This document shows positions 1 through 12,328 of a DNA stretch of 64,000 nucleotides, in pieces (the stretch's first letter is position 1; the number at the start of each line of letters is the position of its first letter). Source of the stretch: Helopsaltes ochotensis (taxonomy: Eukaryota; Chordata; Aves; Passeriformes; Locustellidae); contig VXBM01000269.1 in NCBI GenBank assembly GCA_013400155.1, forward strand, positions 227,403-291,402, written 5' to 3'. The notes below the pieces were generated by a model. It searched no databases, was not told the DNA's origin, and saw only the letters and a program-made list of their open reading frames with translations. A program made the position numbers and the translations under genes.

Positions 1-3000
1 TGGGCTCTGACCTGTGACGCACTCACCTGACTTTGGACAGAATAAAGACATCATTTTATCTCTTAGATGACTTAGCTACGGGACTTTGAATGCATTAATG
101 GGAGTTATATAATGACGGGTTTTTTCAGTTTTTTAAACCTTAGCGTTCTCATCCAATCTGCTTGATACTTGTATTTTGAAACTCTATTGTCATTAAGTGT
201 TGCACCACAGTGAAATAATGCCATATAGGTATTGTTTCTACAGCATCCCTTGTCCAGAGATACATTTTATTATTGTGAATTACTGATATATTAAATATGC
301 ATTATTTATTAGATTGCAGTATTCAGTAAGTGTGTATTAATCTGGTTGTTGTAAAATCAGCTTCAACAGCCACTGAAGAAGGCAAAAGCCTTTCACTAAG
401 TGGCAGAGACAGGAGATGGTGCAAAGATTTTCATAGTGGTGCCCACACATCTGTCTTGGTTAATCTCTAAAGAAGGGAAAAATGGAGAAGTTACTTTGGG
501 TTCCATTAAATCCTTGACCTCTTAAGAGCCTGATACTAAGGGATTCATTTAGTGACAAGTGTAGGTTGAATGATTCATCCCCATGTACTCAAGTCTCACA
601 ATTCATACGTAAGAATTACATTCATTTCTCCCAGCTTTAGCATTCTTCATGTGAAATATTTAATTGCCTAAGAATAAAAGGCTTGATTAGTCCTTGTCAG
701 TGAGTGATTCATTGGGCTGTGGATCTGTCTATCCACCTTGGTCAGAGTCTCCTGACCCTTACGGCAATTTCACCTAAATTGGCAAACTAGAGGCGATCAC
801 AAAAATAAATGGCAAGTTTTGTGATTGGACAGACAAGGAGAACTTTATTAGAGGGTTTGCTAGGTTCCTGTGAAAATCATGGAAAAAATATTTTGGCAGT
901 GGGGAAAGACTCAGGCAGACCTTGCAGTTGACCATAAGGTGCAAGGCTGAGCAAACCAGGCTTCATTAGTTCTGCAACAACTGCTTGGTTTTCTTTTCCT
1001 CTTTAAGTCTCATTATGGGAAGTGTCAGTAACTGACAGATACAGAGAGCTTGACTCTTAGGAATGTGGATGTTACCATCTCTTTGTTGCTGCTCATGGAA
1101 GCCCAACCTGTCAAACACAGTGGTGAATGCAAAATGGATGAGCCCGTCAAATCCAGCCACATTTATTCAGGTGAAGTTTTAGGTTTTGCATGGCGGTTTT
1201 AACACGTAGGGACTTGGGCCCTCCCATCTCTTCTGAATACTTTTAGGTTATTCTACAAACTGTGGGTAGTTGGCCACAGTAACACAGGAGTTACACCATG
1301 ATGTAAGAATCAAAATTACTGTATTCCTAACAATGGGAAAATGACCCCTTCATGTTGGTTGATACAGTTGTGACTGGTCTATGTTTTCTTAACAATGTGG
1401 CATTACATTTTTTCTCTTGTTCCTCTTTGTGCAGAGGTGCAAAAGATGGAAGGTGACTCACTCAGTATGGAACTGTTATTCCAACAGGAATCACTTTCTG
1501 CTTGTGTGTCTTCTGTGAACTGTTGAATCCCTGCCCAACTTCTGTGACCCTAAACATGCCCAAACAGCAGTGATTCAAACAAGCATTTGACCACATCAGT
1601 CATTGAGACCAGTTTTTACAAGAGTCAAGAGGGTTTTGTCCGGAAGATTAACTTTCTGCTCACTTAAACCCAGGTGGTTTTTGCTGGAAAAGGGTAGTGT
1701 TTCAGAGGGATAAGACACTGAGAAAACAAAATGGATGCAAAATCAGTCTTGTCTCATGCTCCTGTTTCACCTTCTTCAGACAGCTCCCTGTAGCTTCTCC
1801 TAGGCCTTCTGAGCTTTTGATATTGTCTCCAGAATCAAGATCTGAGACCAAAAATTAACTTGCTCTTTACACAAGATGTACTTCAGAAATGAATTTACTA
1901 CATGGTCCCTTCAAGAGTCCCAGAGGCAGCTACTGGTGACCTGGGTCATGTGGTGCTGTCTGCCTGGGTTTCCATCACTGCCTGGGCTCCTCTTGGCAGG
2001 AGGAACATTCTGTTTGGAACAGAATCTTCATAACTGGCATCTGGAGACTCCTAAATAAGGGGCATTATCTTCTTTTGGTTCAGACACTGTGCTGGAGGAA
2101 CAAGGGGGAAGGCTGCACAGAGATTGTTTTGAGATTGTGAGGCTGTGCTTGGAACTCCGAAAGAGGATTTTATTGGGAGCTGCAGAAAAAGCTCATATGA
2201 TTTGAAAAAAATACAATTTTAATTTTTATTCTGCATTTCTTTTGAAATGGAGAGTCATCCTGAATTTGAAACTGCCTTCTAGTTTCAGCTATTACAGTAA
2301 TAACAGGGCAGGTTACGATAGGTCTCCTATCACTGAAGGTGTACAGCTAATATGTAGTCATATAGCTTGCTGAAAGTAATTTTTACATGAATTTGGTATA
2401 ACCAGGTCACTTAAGGTCACTGTGGTAGTCATGACAGGCCTGTAAATGGTACAGTTAAACCAGTGGATACTATTTTTTCTATTAATCTTCCTAGAAAAGC
2501 CTTTGTAATCCTAATTTTCTAGGCCATTAGGGTAAAGGCAGATTACAACTAAAGCTGGTTTATTAACTTTACTCACCTTGGGTTTATCCAGCCCAGATCT
2601 CTTCTCTTGGTGCCTATACCTGGAGTCATTACTTTCCTCAATGGTCTTTCAAACTTGTTTTCTTGCATTTAGGCCTGAGTATCCTTATCTTACTATCCTT
2701 ATCTTAATCTGAAGTTAGATTCAGCTTCAGAGTTGGCCCTGGACTGAGCAGCAGGTTGAACCAGGATTTCTCCAGAGGTCCCTGCCAACCTCAGTTACTC
2801 TGGGTTTCTAACTTGCGTCCTCTTCACAGCATGTGGGGCAAACTGCTTCACAAGTCCCAATTTATTCACAGTTACACAGCACACTGCAGTGAAGCAGGAA
2901 GAGCACCCAAACTGTGGTGGCTGAATCTTCTTCCACACTTCACCTGTCAGCTGATTGCTGCCACCCTGCACAGGTCTAGTCATCGTCCCTTCTGGCTGTG

Positions 3001-3220
3001 ATCACGCCAGAATAGCATTTCTTGGGGCTGCCATGGAACAATTCCAAATTACAAGGGACGTGTCCCCACAGTGGGAAACAACGTTGGCTCTCGACAATGC
3101 AGGTGATGAGCCTGGTGCCTCCTAGGAGCTGAGGGGCAGAAGAATGGCTTTTCCCCATGGAAGCTCTTGTCTTAATAACAGGAATTGTATTTTTGCACCG
3201 GCTTCATTTGCTCCTCGGTT
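1..3220. other. 5' flank of SORCS2, no gene seen
   Basis: This is AT-rich, CpG-poor sequence upstream of the SORCS2 CpG island. No open frame longer than about 80 codons occurs before the island, and none resembles a known protein. I see no tRNA, LTR or clear CR1 tail. A short direct duplication of TATCCTTATCTTA lies near 2687-2715. Distal promoter or enhancer elements may be present but cannot be recognised by eye. Confidence 0.7.
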
Positions 3221-3382
3221 CTCAGCTTCTGACCACGAACCCCTTCTGACCGTTTCACTGCAGTCTCCCGGGACGGACGGCCAAACCAAGGCCACACCTC
3301 GTGTCCGAAGAGGCAGCGCTGGGTGCTCGCCCCCAGCGCCCCTCGGGCTGCAGCGCACCCGCCCCGAGAGGCTGCGTGAATC

Positions 3383-3518
3383 ATGCTCGGGCGTTCTCCG
3401 AAGGCCTCTCCCTGGAGCTCTGAGCGAAAGTTCACAAGCGGCAGGGCTCCGCCGCCGCCGAGAGAGCCGTCCCCGCCGCGGCTCCCGCGGGGCGCGAGTG
3501 CCCGCGTCCGTGAGCGCC
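3383..3518 (+). other. Probable SORCS2 5' UTR (or extreme N-terminal coding), left of the gap
   Basis: This GC-rich segment sits between the promoter and the gap. An ATG at 3383 opens a frame that would join the exon 1 frame if the 345-N gap were exact. The predicted peptide there is rich in Pro, Arg and Ser and has no hydrophobic signal peptide, whereas SORCS2 is a type I membrane protein that needs one. From memory, mammalian exon 1 encodes roughly 150-160 residues, which would put the true start codon inside the gap. I therefore favour 5' UTR here. N-terminal coding is possible but not supported. Confidence 0.45.
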
Positions 3519-3863
3519 NNNNNNNNNNNNNNNNNNNNNNNNNNNNNNNNNNNNNNNNNNNNNNNNNNNNNNNNNNNNNNNNNNNNNNNNNNNNNNNNNN
3601 NNNNNNNNNNNNNNNNNNNNNNNNNNNNNNNNNNNNNNNNNNNNNNNNNNNNNNNNNNNNNNNNNNNNNNNNNNNNNNNNNNNNNNNNNNNNNNNNNNNN
3701 NNNNNNNNNNNNNNNNNNNNNNNNNNNNNNNNNNNNNNNNNNNNNNNNNNNNNNNNNNNNNNNNNNNNNNNNNNNNNNNNNNNNNNNNNNNNNNNNNNNN
3801 NNNNNNNNNNNNNNNNNNNNNNNNNNNNNNNNNNNNNNNNNNNNNNNNNNNNNNNNNNNNNNN
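3519..3863. other. Assembly gap (345 N) within SORCS2 exon 1
   Basis: This is a run of N directly next to GC-rich sequence on both sides, typical of dropout in a GC-rich first exon. It probably hides the start codon, the signal peptide and most of the propeptide of SORCS2. The N count may be an estimate, so reading frames should not be carried across it. Confidence 0.97.
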
Positions 3864-4006
3864 CGGCGGCGGGGAGCGGCCGCTCCAGGAGAGCATCCTT
3901 GACGGCCGGCCGGGAGCAGGTCTCCCTCATCAGCACCTCCTTCGTGCTGAAAGGGGACGCGTCTCACAACCAGGCGATGGTGCACTGGACGGGCGAGAAC
4001 AGCAGC
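3864..4006 (+). CDS. SORCS2: SORCS2 exon 1, 3' part (VPS10-domain sorting receptor, N-terminus)
   Basis: SorCS2 is a type I membrane receptor of the VPS10p/sortilin family. In mammals it binds proneurotrophins and acts with p75NTR in neuronal sorting and growth-cone signalling. Reading from codon 3866, the visible end of exon 1 gives AAGSG, then RSRR (3881-3892), a furin-type motif fitting propeptide release. Next comes QVSLISTSFVLKGD and then HNQAMVHWTGENSS, the start of the VPS10p ten-bladed propeller. The STSFVLKGD and WTGENSS wording matches what I recall of SORCS2. SORCS1 and SORCS3 instead have forms like FALTGD and WSGHNSS. The exon ends in phase 0 at AGC, followed by the donor GTGAGT at 4007. 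The upstream half of the exon is lost in the gap, so start codon and signal peptide are unseen. The next expected residues (VILILTKYY) are not found in the window, so exon 2 lies beyond it. The gene-level call is strong. The paralogue call rests on memory of the family, not on an alignment. Confidence 0.9.
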
Positions 4007-4012
4007 GTGAGT
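4007..4012 (+). other. SORCS2: Splice donor of SORCS2 exon 1
   Basis: The sequence GTGAGT follows the coding triplet AGC and matches the vertebrate 5' splice consensus from +1 to +6. It falls where the SORCS2 reading frame stops resembling the protein, after ENSS. It defines a phase-0 intron. Confidence 0.92.
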
Positions 4013-4333
4013 GCGAGGGGCAGTGCGGGCGGGGTTCGGGGTCCCTGCCCTTGCCGTTGCTTTGCTCTTCCAACTTGCGGGGAGCACCCTGCGCTCCGCC
4101 GGCTCCAGTGCGGCCGGAGCGCGCTGCTCCCGCCTCCCGCTGACCGGCCCGGGGCGCGGGAGTCCCCGCGGGCAGCGCTCGGGGTGCCGGGGATCGTGAG
4201 GTGCCGCCGGGAGGCGAAGCGCCGCCGCGGTCGGGCCGACCCCGCGTACCCCTCGCCACTTCCCCAGAAGTTTGGAAAGTTTGCGAGCGCGCATCTTGCA
4301 GAGGCGCCGGGTGCGCGGTGTGCGCCGCGCTGC

Positions 4334-4360
4334 GAGGAGGAGGAGGAGGAGGAGGAGGAG
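4334..4360 (+). repeat. GAG trinucleotide repeat, 9 units
   Basis: Nine uninterrupted GAG units lie about 330 bases after the exon 1 donor, still inside the CpG island. The tract reads as poly-Glu or poly-Gly if translated, but it is intronic. It may vary in length between individuals. Confidence 0.95.
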
Positions 4361-4780
4361 GGCGGCTTAGCTCCGGACCGGCGAGGCGGTGTCCGTGTGC
4401 GGTCGGCGTGCCCCCGGGTCTGTGCCAGGGTATCCGGGTAAAGGAGAGGTACGGACGAACTGCGGTGCGGGGATTATCTCCTCCGGCCCCGCATGAAGTC
4501 CCAGATTAAATTGTCGAGGTTTAATCGATTCACCGCGATTCAGTCATCCCCGTGTAATCTCCCCCGCGCCGCGCTCTGCCTCCTCAAGCGCCGGGGAAAG
4601 AAAAACCCGAAACAAACCGAAAATGAAATAAAACGTAGCTCTGGGCTTGAGGTGATGTGAGCAGCCGGAGTGAGAGAGCGGGGCGGCCCCGCCGGGCGCC
4701 GCAGGAGCGTAGGACGTCCCGCAAAGGTCCAGAATAGCAGCAGCTCTCCGAGGGGGCTTTTACAGCCACATCGGTGGATA

Positions 4781-7700
4781 AAAATCTTGCGCTGGGACCA
4801 GTGATACTGCATTAGAGCATCAGTGTTCACAACTTTTCACAGTTAAAGCAATGGTCTTGCCTTTATTGTTTATCTGTTTTAGACAGCAACTCTCACGCTG
4901 GGTGCCACTAGTATTTTTTAAACTAATTTTCAATTTCAGCTAGTCTTCACTTCTTTATGTATTGATCCAATAACGGTTGTGTATTCGCACGGTGGTTTCA
5001 GGGATTTGCTGCTTCTAATTTATTCTTCACTGAAACATTATATCATAACAGTGGCCGTCATGGGTAAATATAACACCTTGCACTGTCTGTGTAACTTCAT
5101 AGTCAGGAAAATATCGTTATGAAAGCTTAAGATTAACTTTCTCCTGGAGGATTTTAGTGTTTCTGGAAAACTGAGTATTTTAACTACAGTTCAGCTAAGC
5201 TCTGACTCTGCTTGAACTTTGTGAATTTAGTGTAAAGTTTACTTAAACTTGGCTCAGTGCAGAGTGTGTATGTTATACTTCCCATAAGTATGTGAATTAT
5301 CATCCTTTCTCTAGAACCTGACGTCCTGGGTCCCTTGCTAGGGAGTCAGCCAGGATGTGGAGCTGCTAAGGCTCCACTGATAAGGATGCAGTGATTCCCT
5401 GGAGCATGCTGAGCGCTTATGTTAATAGTCTTGTATAATCAGGTGTCAGAGTTGAAGTCAGCATCATAAAGCTTGACAGTTCAAAGGTATTTTTTGATTT
5501 GCTCAGGAAGGAAGTGTAAGACAATGGTCATTTTCTATGAAAAGAAAATCTTGTAAATCAGCATCATCAGCTATTCTGCTTCTATTCTTCCTCCATTTCT
5601 CCGCTATTGGACTGCTGCCGTTTTTTGTGGACATTGCTTGCAGGCTGTTGGGACAGCTTCCTTGAAGAATTCAGTATTAAAAAGTTGGCATAAGTTCATT
5701 TTTTGACATAGAAGGCAAGTAACAGCTTTCATGCAAAGCATTCTGCACTCTAAAATGAATATACTAGAACCTTGCTAATCCACAGTTATGACTAGCGGTC
5801 TCGCCTCGCCTCTCTGCAAAGATTTAATAACAGATGCTGCAGCGAGGGCTTGTATTGCTAAAATGTTATTATTTCTTCACAGTATGCTACAGCTCACTTA
5901 CTAGAATGCTACCACATAGTCTCTTCAAAAGCAAAGATAAATGGCAACTGTCAGAAGAAATGAAAGTGGTTACAGTCTTTGCTGCAACTTAGCTCTTTTT
6001 TTGTTTGCTTAGTTGCTATCTACTAATTCAGTATTGCAGAATGATGCACTCATCATGAATGCCTGCAGACGTTCTGTACATTATTTTTACATTCAATAAA
6101 ATATAATTTTGCAGAGTTCCTTACAAAGTATGATGCTTACTCTGCCTGCCATCAGGTGATTACTGTCAAGCAAGACTGTATTTGAATGAGTGACCTGTTA
6201 ATGAAAGACTTTGCTGCCTTAACCCAAATGAAAGCAGGCAGTCTTTGCACTGGATGTTTTACAGTATGACTGTCAGCATCTTTTTCAGCTTCTTTTCTTG
6301 TTAGCTAGTTTTATTGCACGCTTCCAGAAGAGCTGATGTTAAACAAAGGCTTCCAGAGAAAAATAATTTGTAAAGAGAGTTCATAGAGGTTTTTTTTTCT
6401 TTTTTCTTTATATATTTTTTTTCTTTTTTTTTTTTCTTTTTTTTAAGGAGTGGAAGAAATACATTAACCTCAAAGGAAACAGTATGGACTCAAGGGGATT
6501 GGAGAGAATTTTGCTGCATGTTTGCATGATATATTCAAATAATTGAAAATAAGCACCTGATCCCAAATATACTTCCAAGTAGTCTTGAATGTCTATTTAT
6601 TTAAGTAGATATGTATGTATTTATTTATATTACTCTGGGTTGTTTGGAGGTAGGAACACTAAGATGCAGTGCTTCTCAAACCTGCCACCTTATTCTGTGT
6701 TCTTAAATCTATGGCAAGTTTTTCCTTGTCTTGGCAACACAGGCTTGAGTCTTGAAGCTCTGTTCTGTCCCAGGCACATTGCAGCCAAGGGGAGGAGGGC
6801 TGTCATTCTTACAGTGGAGTTTTGGATCAGGCCCTGTGAACCTCAGGAGGCACTCAGCAATCTGAAAGTGTCACCACACACATTTGGCACCTCATTGGAG
6901 GTACTCAGCACTTTGTAAACCAAGGAGCTAAACTAGTTTCTTTACCCCTTACAGCTGCAGGGCTGAAAATTTGACAGTGATGAGCTCCAGATGACCACAT
7001 ATCCTCTTAAACACCTCACCTAGTAAAATAAATGAAGAAGAAATATGCAATAGGATTATTGCTTTGAGCTCCATGATGAAGAGACAACTGTAAAAGCAGA
7101 GGGGGCAGCTGCATCTCTCAGGGATCTTCACCTGCATGCATAGTTCATTGGAAGTGCTGCCATGGAGTACTCGTGTGTGTGGATCAAGGGCAAAAATGTA
7201 AATGTGAGAGGGGCAGAGGTTAGGTTGATGTGCACATGGAGTTTTAAAAAAATAATTTGCACCGTGTAAATCATCCTGTGCTGCAATAGTAGGAGCATGA
7301 GATCTTCGGTTGCATGAGATGTTTTGAAAGAAACTAGGGAGGCTATAAATTAAATTGATCCTCTCTCTTCCCTCTTTTCCGTACTGTAGAAGTCTGATGT
7401 TTACTTATTATCCTTTTGTAATGCTGTTAGTTTGGTGAGTTAGAGAAATGTTGGCTTTGATGGCGAAGCAGAGGATGTGGTTGCACGGATTGTACAGTGG
7501 GCTTGAATCACTGGGAGGATCAGGCTACAATTCCTTGCTTTGACAAGAGGGAGCTATACCAGGAGATAGGCAAATTGCTTCCCGCTTTGTGTCCTCATTA
7601 CTTTACTTTGTAGTCTAATAATTATTTACAAATCCTATGAACAAGAAGCATGTCCCCAACCTTTCTTTGCTGTGGGATGTACAGGCAAAACCATCACTGG

Positions 7701-10423
7701 TGATGCAGATCTTGCAAAGCCAGTACTTGTCACAGCAAGAATGTATCTGGTTAGTGAATTCCTGCAATTAGTATTTCTGCTCTCTGTCCTCTCTGCCCAC
7801 AGAAAGCTGTTGTGTGGTCTTACTTTCAAACAAAGGCTCATGCAAGTGGAACTAATTTTCCTGCCAGTCTTAAAATATCATAAACTGAAGACATGGCAGG
7901 TGGGTGGTGCAACACACCATTTACTGTGGGAAGGGCAAGTAACTGCCATCCGTGTAACTGACAAATAACACTGAGAATTGGAATATTTACAGGTAGCATG
8001 CTAAAAGAATAACCCTTAATGTGTTAAGCTAAATGTACATGTGCCCAGATTTACTAAAAATATGCAAGCCTTTCTGATATGGGGGAAAAATAGTCAATTC
8101 ATGACAGCTTAAAAAAATTCTACTTTTCTTTTGGAGAGTCCTTAGTCATCCCAGGAGGTGTTTTTTTTTTTCGTGCTAGATAAACAACTTTGTTTGCAAA
8201 ACTATATTCTTTTTGACCCTCTTGAAGAATTCCCATTCTGCATTCATACTAGCTAATTAAAAGCAACAACAACAAAAAAATCAAAGCCAAAGCAGAAATA
8301 GGGGGAGAATGAGACTTGTATTCACAATAGATTTTGATTCAGGGGCTGCTCTTCATGCTGTGTGCAGACTGCTAAAGTAGTGTGAGCAGGACTTTGGCCA
8401 GCTACTTCCACGTCTGCAGTTTCTTGGTGCCAATATTTCCTTTTTTTGTTTGTTGTCAAAATATTAAGTCCATGCAGGCGCTTATTTGTCCAGTAACTTG
8501 ATGTCATGATCCCCCATAAACATATTTGTTATGGAAAATAAATATAAATATGCACTTCTTTTTTTTTTGAGTCCTAAAATGGAGTGACTTACCAGAAAGG
8601 TTTATTGCATGTCTACAGATATTTTTACACACAAAAACTTCAGCTGATCCAGCTATATTGTCTATATTTGATATACAGATCCTTTGTTTAATTTAGAAAC
8701 TTTCTCTTTTCGATAGTTTCACCATATATGATTTATAGAGGCTAGTGATCTCTACATGTATTCTTCTGGCAGATATTTTATTTAATTGGTTTTCTGTTTT
8801 GTTCAGTTTGCAATCAGTTGTGAGGAAAACTATAAAAAGCATTGACTTCAACATTACTGCAGCACTACCCGTAATGGTAAATGTAGTTATCTATGCAAAC
8901 ATGGGCTAAAGTCCATTTGTGGTAAGGTTTGGGTGGTGTTTCTGCAGAGTAGTCAGACTACATTTTATGAAACTAAAGGGAGCATGAAGTCAAAAATCCT
9001 GACAGCTCAGACCTTTGATAAATGGCAGATATATTCCAAAGTGAAAAGTAGATTTCCCATAGGGAGAGTTTTTCTTAAAGTTCCTTGAGATGATAGTGTG
9101 ATTATAAAAACAAACAGAAACCAAACCCAATAATCATATTTGAATGGACCAGCAGAATCCCACATGGAAAGCAGAGTGATTTTAATCTGATTGAGGTAAC
9201 TCAGGAGTTTAAAATTTCTTTTTCCTTTTCCTTTTTCTTTTTTTTTTTTTAATGGTATAAAGTTTCTGTCTTACTTCATCTATTTGCTTCTACCGGCCGC
9301 TGTTTTCTGTGTCTACCAGCCTTACATCTGGCTGTAAGTCATATTGCTGCCTGCTGAGCTCTATCCACATTTCAGCAAATTCCACCTGCTAAAGGAAAGA
9401 GATACAGTAGACACTTAAAATTGATACATACTTTAATTAGTAAATGTGTATTTCAAACATGCTTCAAAGTCCTCCTCTGTGAACCCTCCACACCTGCAGC
9501 CATACCTGGTTTTACCTGGTTTGCTGGTTTGACTGGCATTACCTGGCTTTCTTCGGAGCAAGCTGTTATAGTAATACTACTGTGCCGATGTTGGGACAAG
9601 CTCAGTTTAAATCTAAGAGGGAAATTTAGCAATGTACATTCTAGAGAGACACCAGATTGAAATCCTCCCTCCCTCTGATACTGCTGATGTATTCCACGTG
9701 CATGATAAGCAAAGCAATCATAAGGGGATGTGTTTAGGCTGGGGATAGCAATTCACATATCACAGTGGGTAGATAATGCATTCTTCCCAAGTTTGATCGT
9801 CTTAGATACCTACTGATATAGATCTTTTGGGAAAGGATTGAGGACATCCCTTTTGACTTTATTAAAATTCAATAGAGTAGTAGATCCTTTTTGAAAGAAT
9901 GGAAGGGGAAAATGATGAGCTTTTCAAAAAAAACAGTAATTGTTTTGCTGAAGTGGGAAGCTCTGTAAGGCATGGACCACTTTATGAATTCAAAATGTGA
10001 AACTGCCCAGATTACAGAAGCTTTTATGCCAAGTCTTTTGCCTGTCCAAATATAATATTTTATGGTTGTGTCAGTTAAGACCAAAGGTTGTTCACATAAA
10101 GGAGAGAGAATCTGCAGTACAATCAAGTGGGATCCTTTTGTGTTCTGAAAACTCAAACTTTGTTTATGCAAAAGTAGAAAGTATAGGTTGAAAGTATTCT
10201 GCAGTATATGACTTCTTGCTGTAGCTCAGAATGAAACTTGATAACCTACAACATCTTCAGAATTTTTATTCTCAAAGTCTCACACTCCTTACGAAACATT
10301 CCCATCCCCAAACCCCTGTCCCCGTAGTAATAATTTAAAACTCTAACAAATCACCAATGACAAAACCACTTTTAAAGAAATTATGGGTGGGATCCTTTGC
10401 TGTGCTTTACTTCTTTAGGAAAG
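4781..10423. other. Intron 1 segment without recognised genes
   Basis: AT-rich intron sequence. It holds a long pyrimidine/T-rich tract at 6390-6444 made of T runs broken by single C and TATA. Open frames here reach at most about 109 codons (6589-6918) and show no recognisable domain, conserved ending or splice context. I see no LTR or CR1 tail. Confidence 0.7.
6390..6444 (+). repeat. T-rich low-complexity tract
   Basis: About 55 bases of almost pure T, interrupted by single C residues and a short TATATA. It has no adjacent SINE or LINE body that I recognise, so I call it low complexity and not a retroposon tail. Confidence 0.9.
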
Positions 10424-10635
10424 ATAAAATTCTCCACTCTAAGGGTGGTGAGACACTGGAAAACGTTGCTTGGAGAAGCTGTGGGTATCCCATCCCTGGA
10501 GCTGTCCAAGACCTGGCTGGGTGGGGTTTTGAAATATTGGTCTAGTGGAAGGTTTCCTGCCTATGGCAGGGGGCTTGGAACTACATGAACTTTATGGTCC
10601 CTTTCAAACCAAACCATTCTGTGATTCTATGATTC
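10424..10635 (+). mobile_element. CR1 LINE 3' end (sense)
   Basis: This is the 3'-terminal segment of a CR1 (chicken repeat 1) non-LTR retrotransposon. It runs through recognisable CR1 wording (GGTGGTGAGACACTGGAA, then CATCCCTGGAGCTGTCCAAG, then CTAGTGGAAGG) and ends with CAAACCATTCTGTGATTCTATGATT, the octamer-type tail typical of CR1. It is 5'-truncated, as most copies are, and several changes from the usual sequence suggest moderate age. It carries no coding region. Confidence 0.9.
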
Positions 10636-11127
10636 ATCCATTTGATCTAAGCTTGGACTTCTGCAGTAGGAAGGAGATAGGGATGGTCTCTGGATTGATC
10701 CCTGACAATCTTTAACAGACATGCTTGAGAAAGCTAGGCACATCTGCTGACTTGCTGACTTTAGTGCAATGAGTAGAGAAGTGCTGGGCTTATGAATCCT
10801 ATTGGGTGTCATCATTGGGTGCCCTGATGAGGCCCTTGGGGAAAGAGGAGCAGCAAGAGGCTGCTGCTGTCTTGCAGGACTGAGAGCCCTTGGCAGAGCT
10901 GGTGATGCCCTGTGCAGCCCCATAACCTCATCTGCTCTAAGCAAGAGCTGAGGTGCAGTTGATACCTGGGGGAAGTTTAAGGCTTGGCCAGAGACAGAGC
11001 ATGAGGTTCCAGATGATCAGCTGTTTGTTGGATTAAATTCAAGCTGAGTAGGAGTACCAAAGAACTTTTGCCAGCTACCTCACCAGTATCTTCTGAAATA
11101 CCACTTGCCTTACGTAGGTGATTTTGC

Positions 11128-11185
11128 AGTTTCCCACCTGCAAGGTGAGAATAATAGTACTTCTCTTTATCTCTTAGGATGGCTT
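11128..11185 (-). mobile_element. Possible MIR-like SINE remnant
   Basis: CAGTTTCCCACCTGCAAGG followed by GAGAATAATAGTACTTC resembles the reverse complement of the MIR core (the 'cattttacagatgaggaaac' region). The match is short and degenerate, as expected for a very old amniote SINE. A chance resemblance cannot be excluded by eye. Confidence 0.4.
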
Positions 11186-12328
11186 TTGCCTAAAAATTAG
11201 CTTTGCACTTTGATATTAAAGTAATGGTTATCACCATAACACCTAAAAGAGGCAGGACTATAGAAAAGCATATCTGTGATTTCCTTGTTCCTTTCACAGC
11301 CCAGGAATTAGAGAAGGAAAGACTCTCACAGGTCATGCAAACTTGTCTGCTTGTTCTGATGTTTGTTTTGATCAGGGGTCCTTTTGATGTGTTGTCCAGT
11401 TTAATGTAAATGCCTAGACTCTGGCACTTCAAGATCATTGAACACTTTTAGGATTATGTGACTAAAAACAGTATCAGCGAAACTTAACCTGTATTTAATA
11501 TGATTTTTCTGCCTTTGTTTAGTTGTTTAATGAAACAACTGTGTTTCTTTCTCACTGTTTGTACTTTTTCTGCTCTTGCAGATTAATAATTATTTCTCTG
11601 AATAGCATTTATTTTGACCTTATAAGTTTTCTTTTATAGCTCACTTTTACTAGCTCTTTAATTGTACCATCTGGATAGAACAGTCCCTATATATAATAAT
11701 ACCTGTCTATTGTGTATCTGACACGCACATTTTTAGAAATGTACTTGCACACAGATTATTATTAATTTTTGGCATCCTTCTAATTGCTCTCATGATTATC
11801 TGTTTTCCTAAAAAGAAAATCACAGAACAGTAAATAGGTGTGGGGTTTTTTTTTAAGGGAAGTCATTAAAAAATACTTAAATAATTTGGTCATTAGTAGA
11901 AAAACCTGTTTTTTTTGTGGTTTCTGTGCAGTAAGATTGTTAAAAGTTTGTTCTAGTAGATGAAGTAGATGTTTTTAATGCTTTTTTTCTCCATTCACTT
12001 TATGAACTTTGTTTCTTTGTCACTGGAGGCACAGTAAAGCTGCATGAGTGTTGCAGCCATGTATTTGGGAGTACCAATCTCTGTGATCTGTCCTTACTCC
12101 TCTGTAGCAGTAGGCCCATGTTTAGTGGCCAGTGTGTTAAGTTTTAGCAGATGGCAAGCTACGCTCTGTGAAAACACTTTTTTTTATCAGTTACAGTAAC
12201 TGTCTCTGCTCTGGTCCCTGGACTGAAAGTGCCCAGGAAAGAGCAGCCTTCCCCCTGCGTGTGTACATGCAAGGTGTGTACTGGGGTTCTGCTCTGAGCA
12301 TTTAGGTGCTGTGTAAGACCAATAAATA

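Larger units (their letters stand above)
3225..4780. promoter_or_regulatory. CpG island covering SORCS2 promoter, exon 1 and start of intron 1
   Basis: CpG dinucleotides and G+C content rise sharply near 3225 and fall back near 4780, in contrast with the CpG-poor flanks. GC-box-like runs are present and no TATA box is evident just upstream of the exon, which is usual for a CpG-island promoter. The transcription start is not determinable. It probably lies between about 3300 and the gap at 3519. The island contains the unsequenced stretch 3519-3863, so its most GC-rich part may be missing. Confidence 0.85.

Noticed and set aside
3122..4294. 390-codon minus-strand open frame across the CpG island
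   Set aside because: It is open only because of the Ns and GC-rich DNA with few stops, and it lies antisense to the real SORCS2 exon. The sequence is Arg/Pro/Ala low complexity with no domain.
4007..4441. Continuation of the exon 1 frame past 4006
   Set aside because: The frame stays open into the intron, but homology to SORCS2 stops exactly at the GTGAGT donor. Retained translation would give low-complexity residues and poly-Glu/Gly.
4540..4830. 96-codon minus-strand frame at the right edge of the CpG island
   Set aside because: Composition reflects the GC-rich island edge. No domain, start context or splice evidence.
7500..7630. Further MIR-like fragment
   Set aside because: Resemblance to MIR antisense wording was too weak and broken to support a call.
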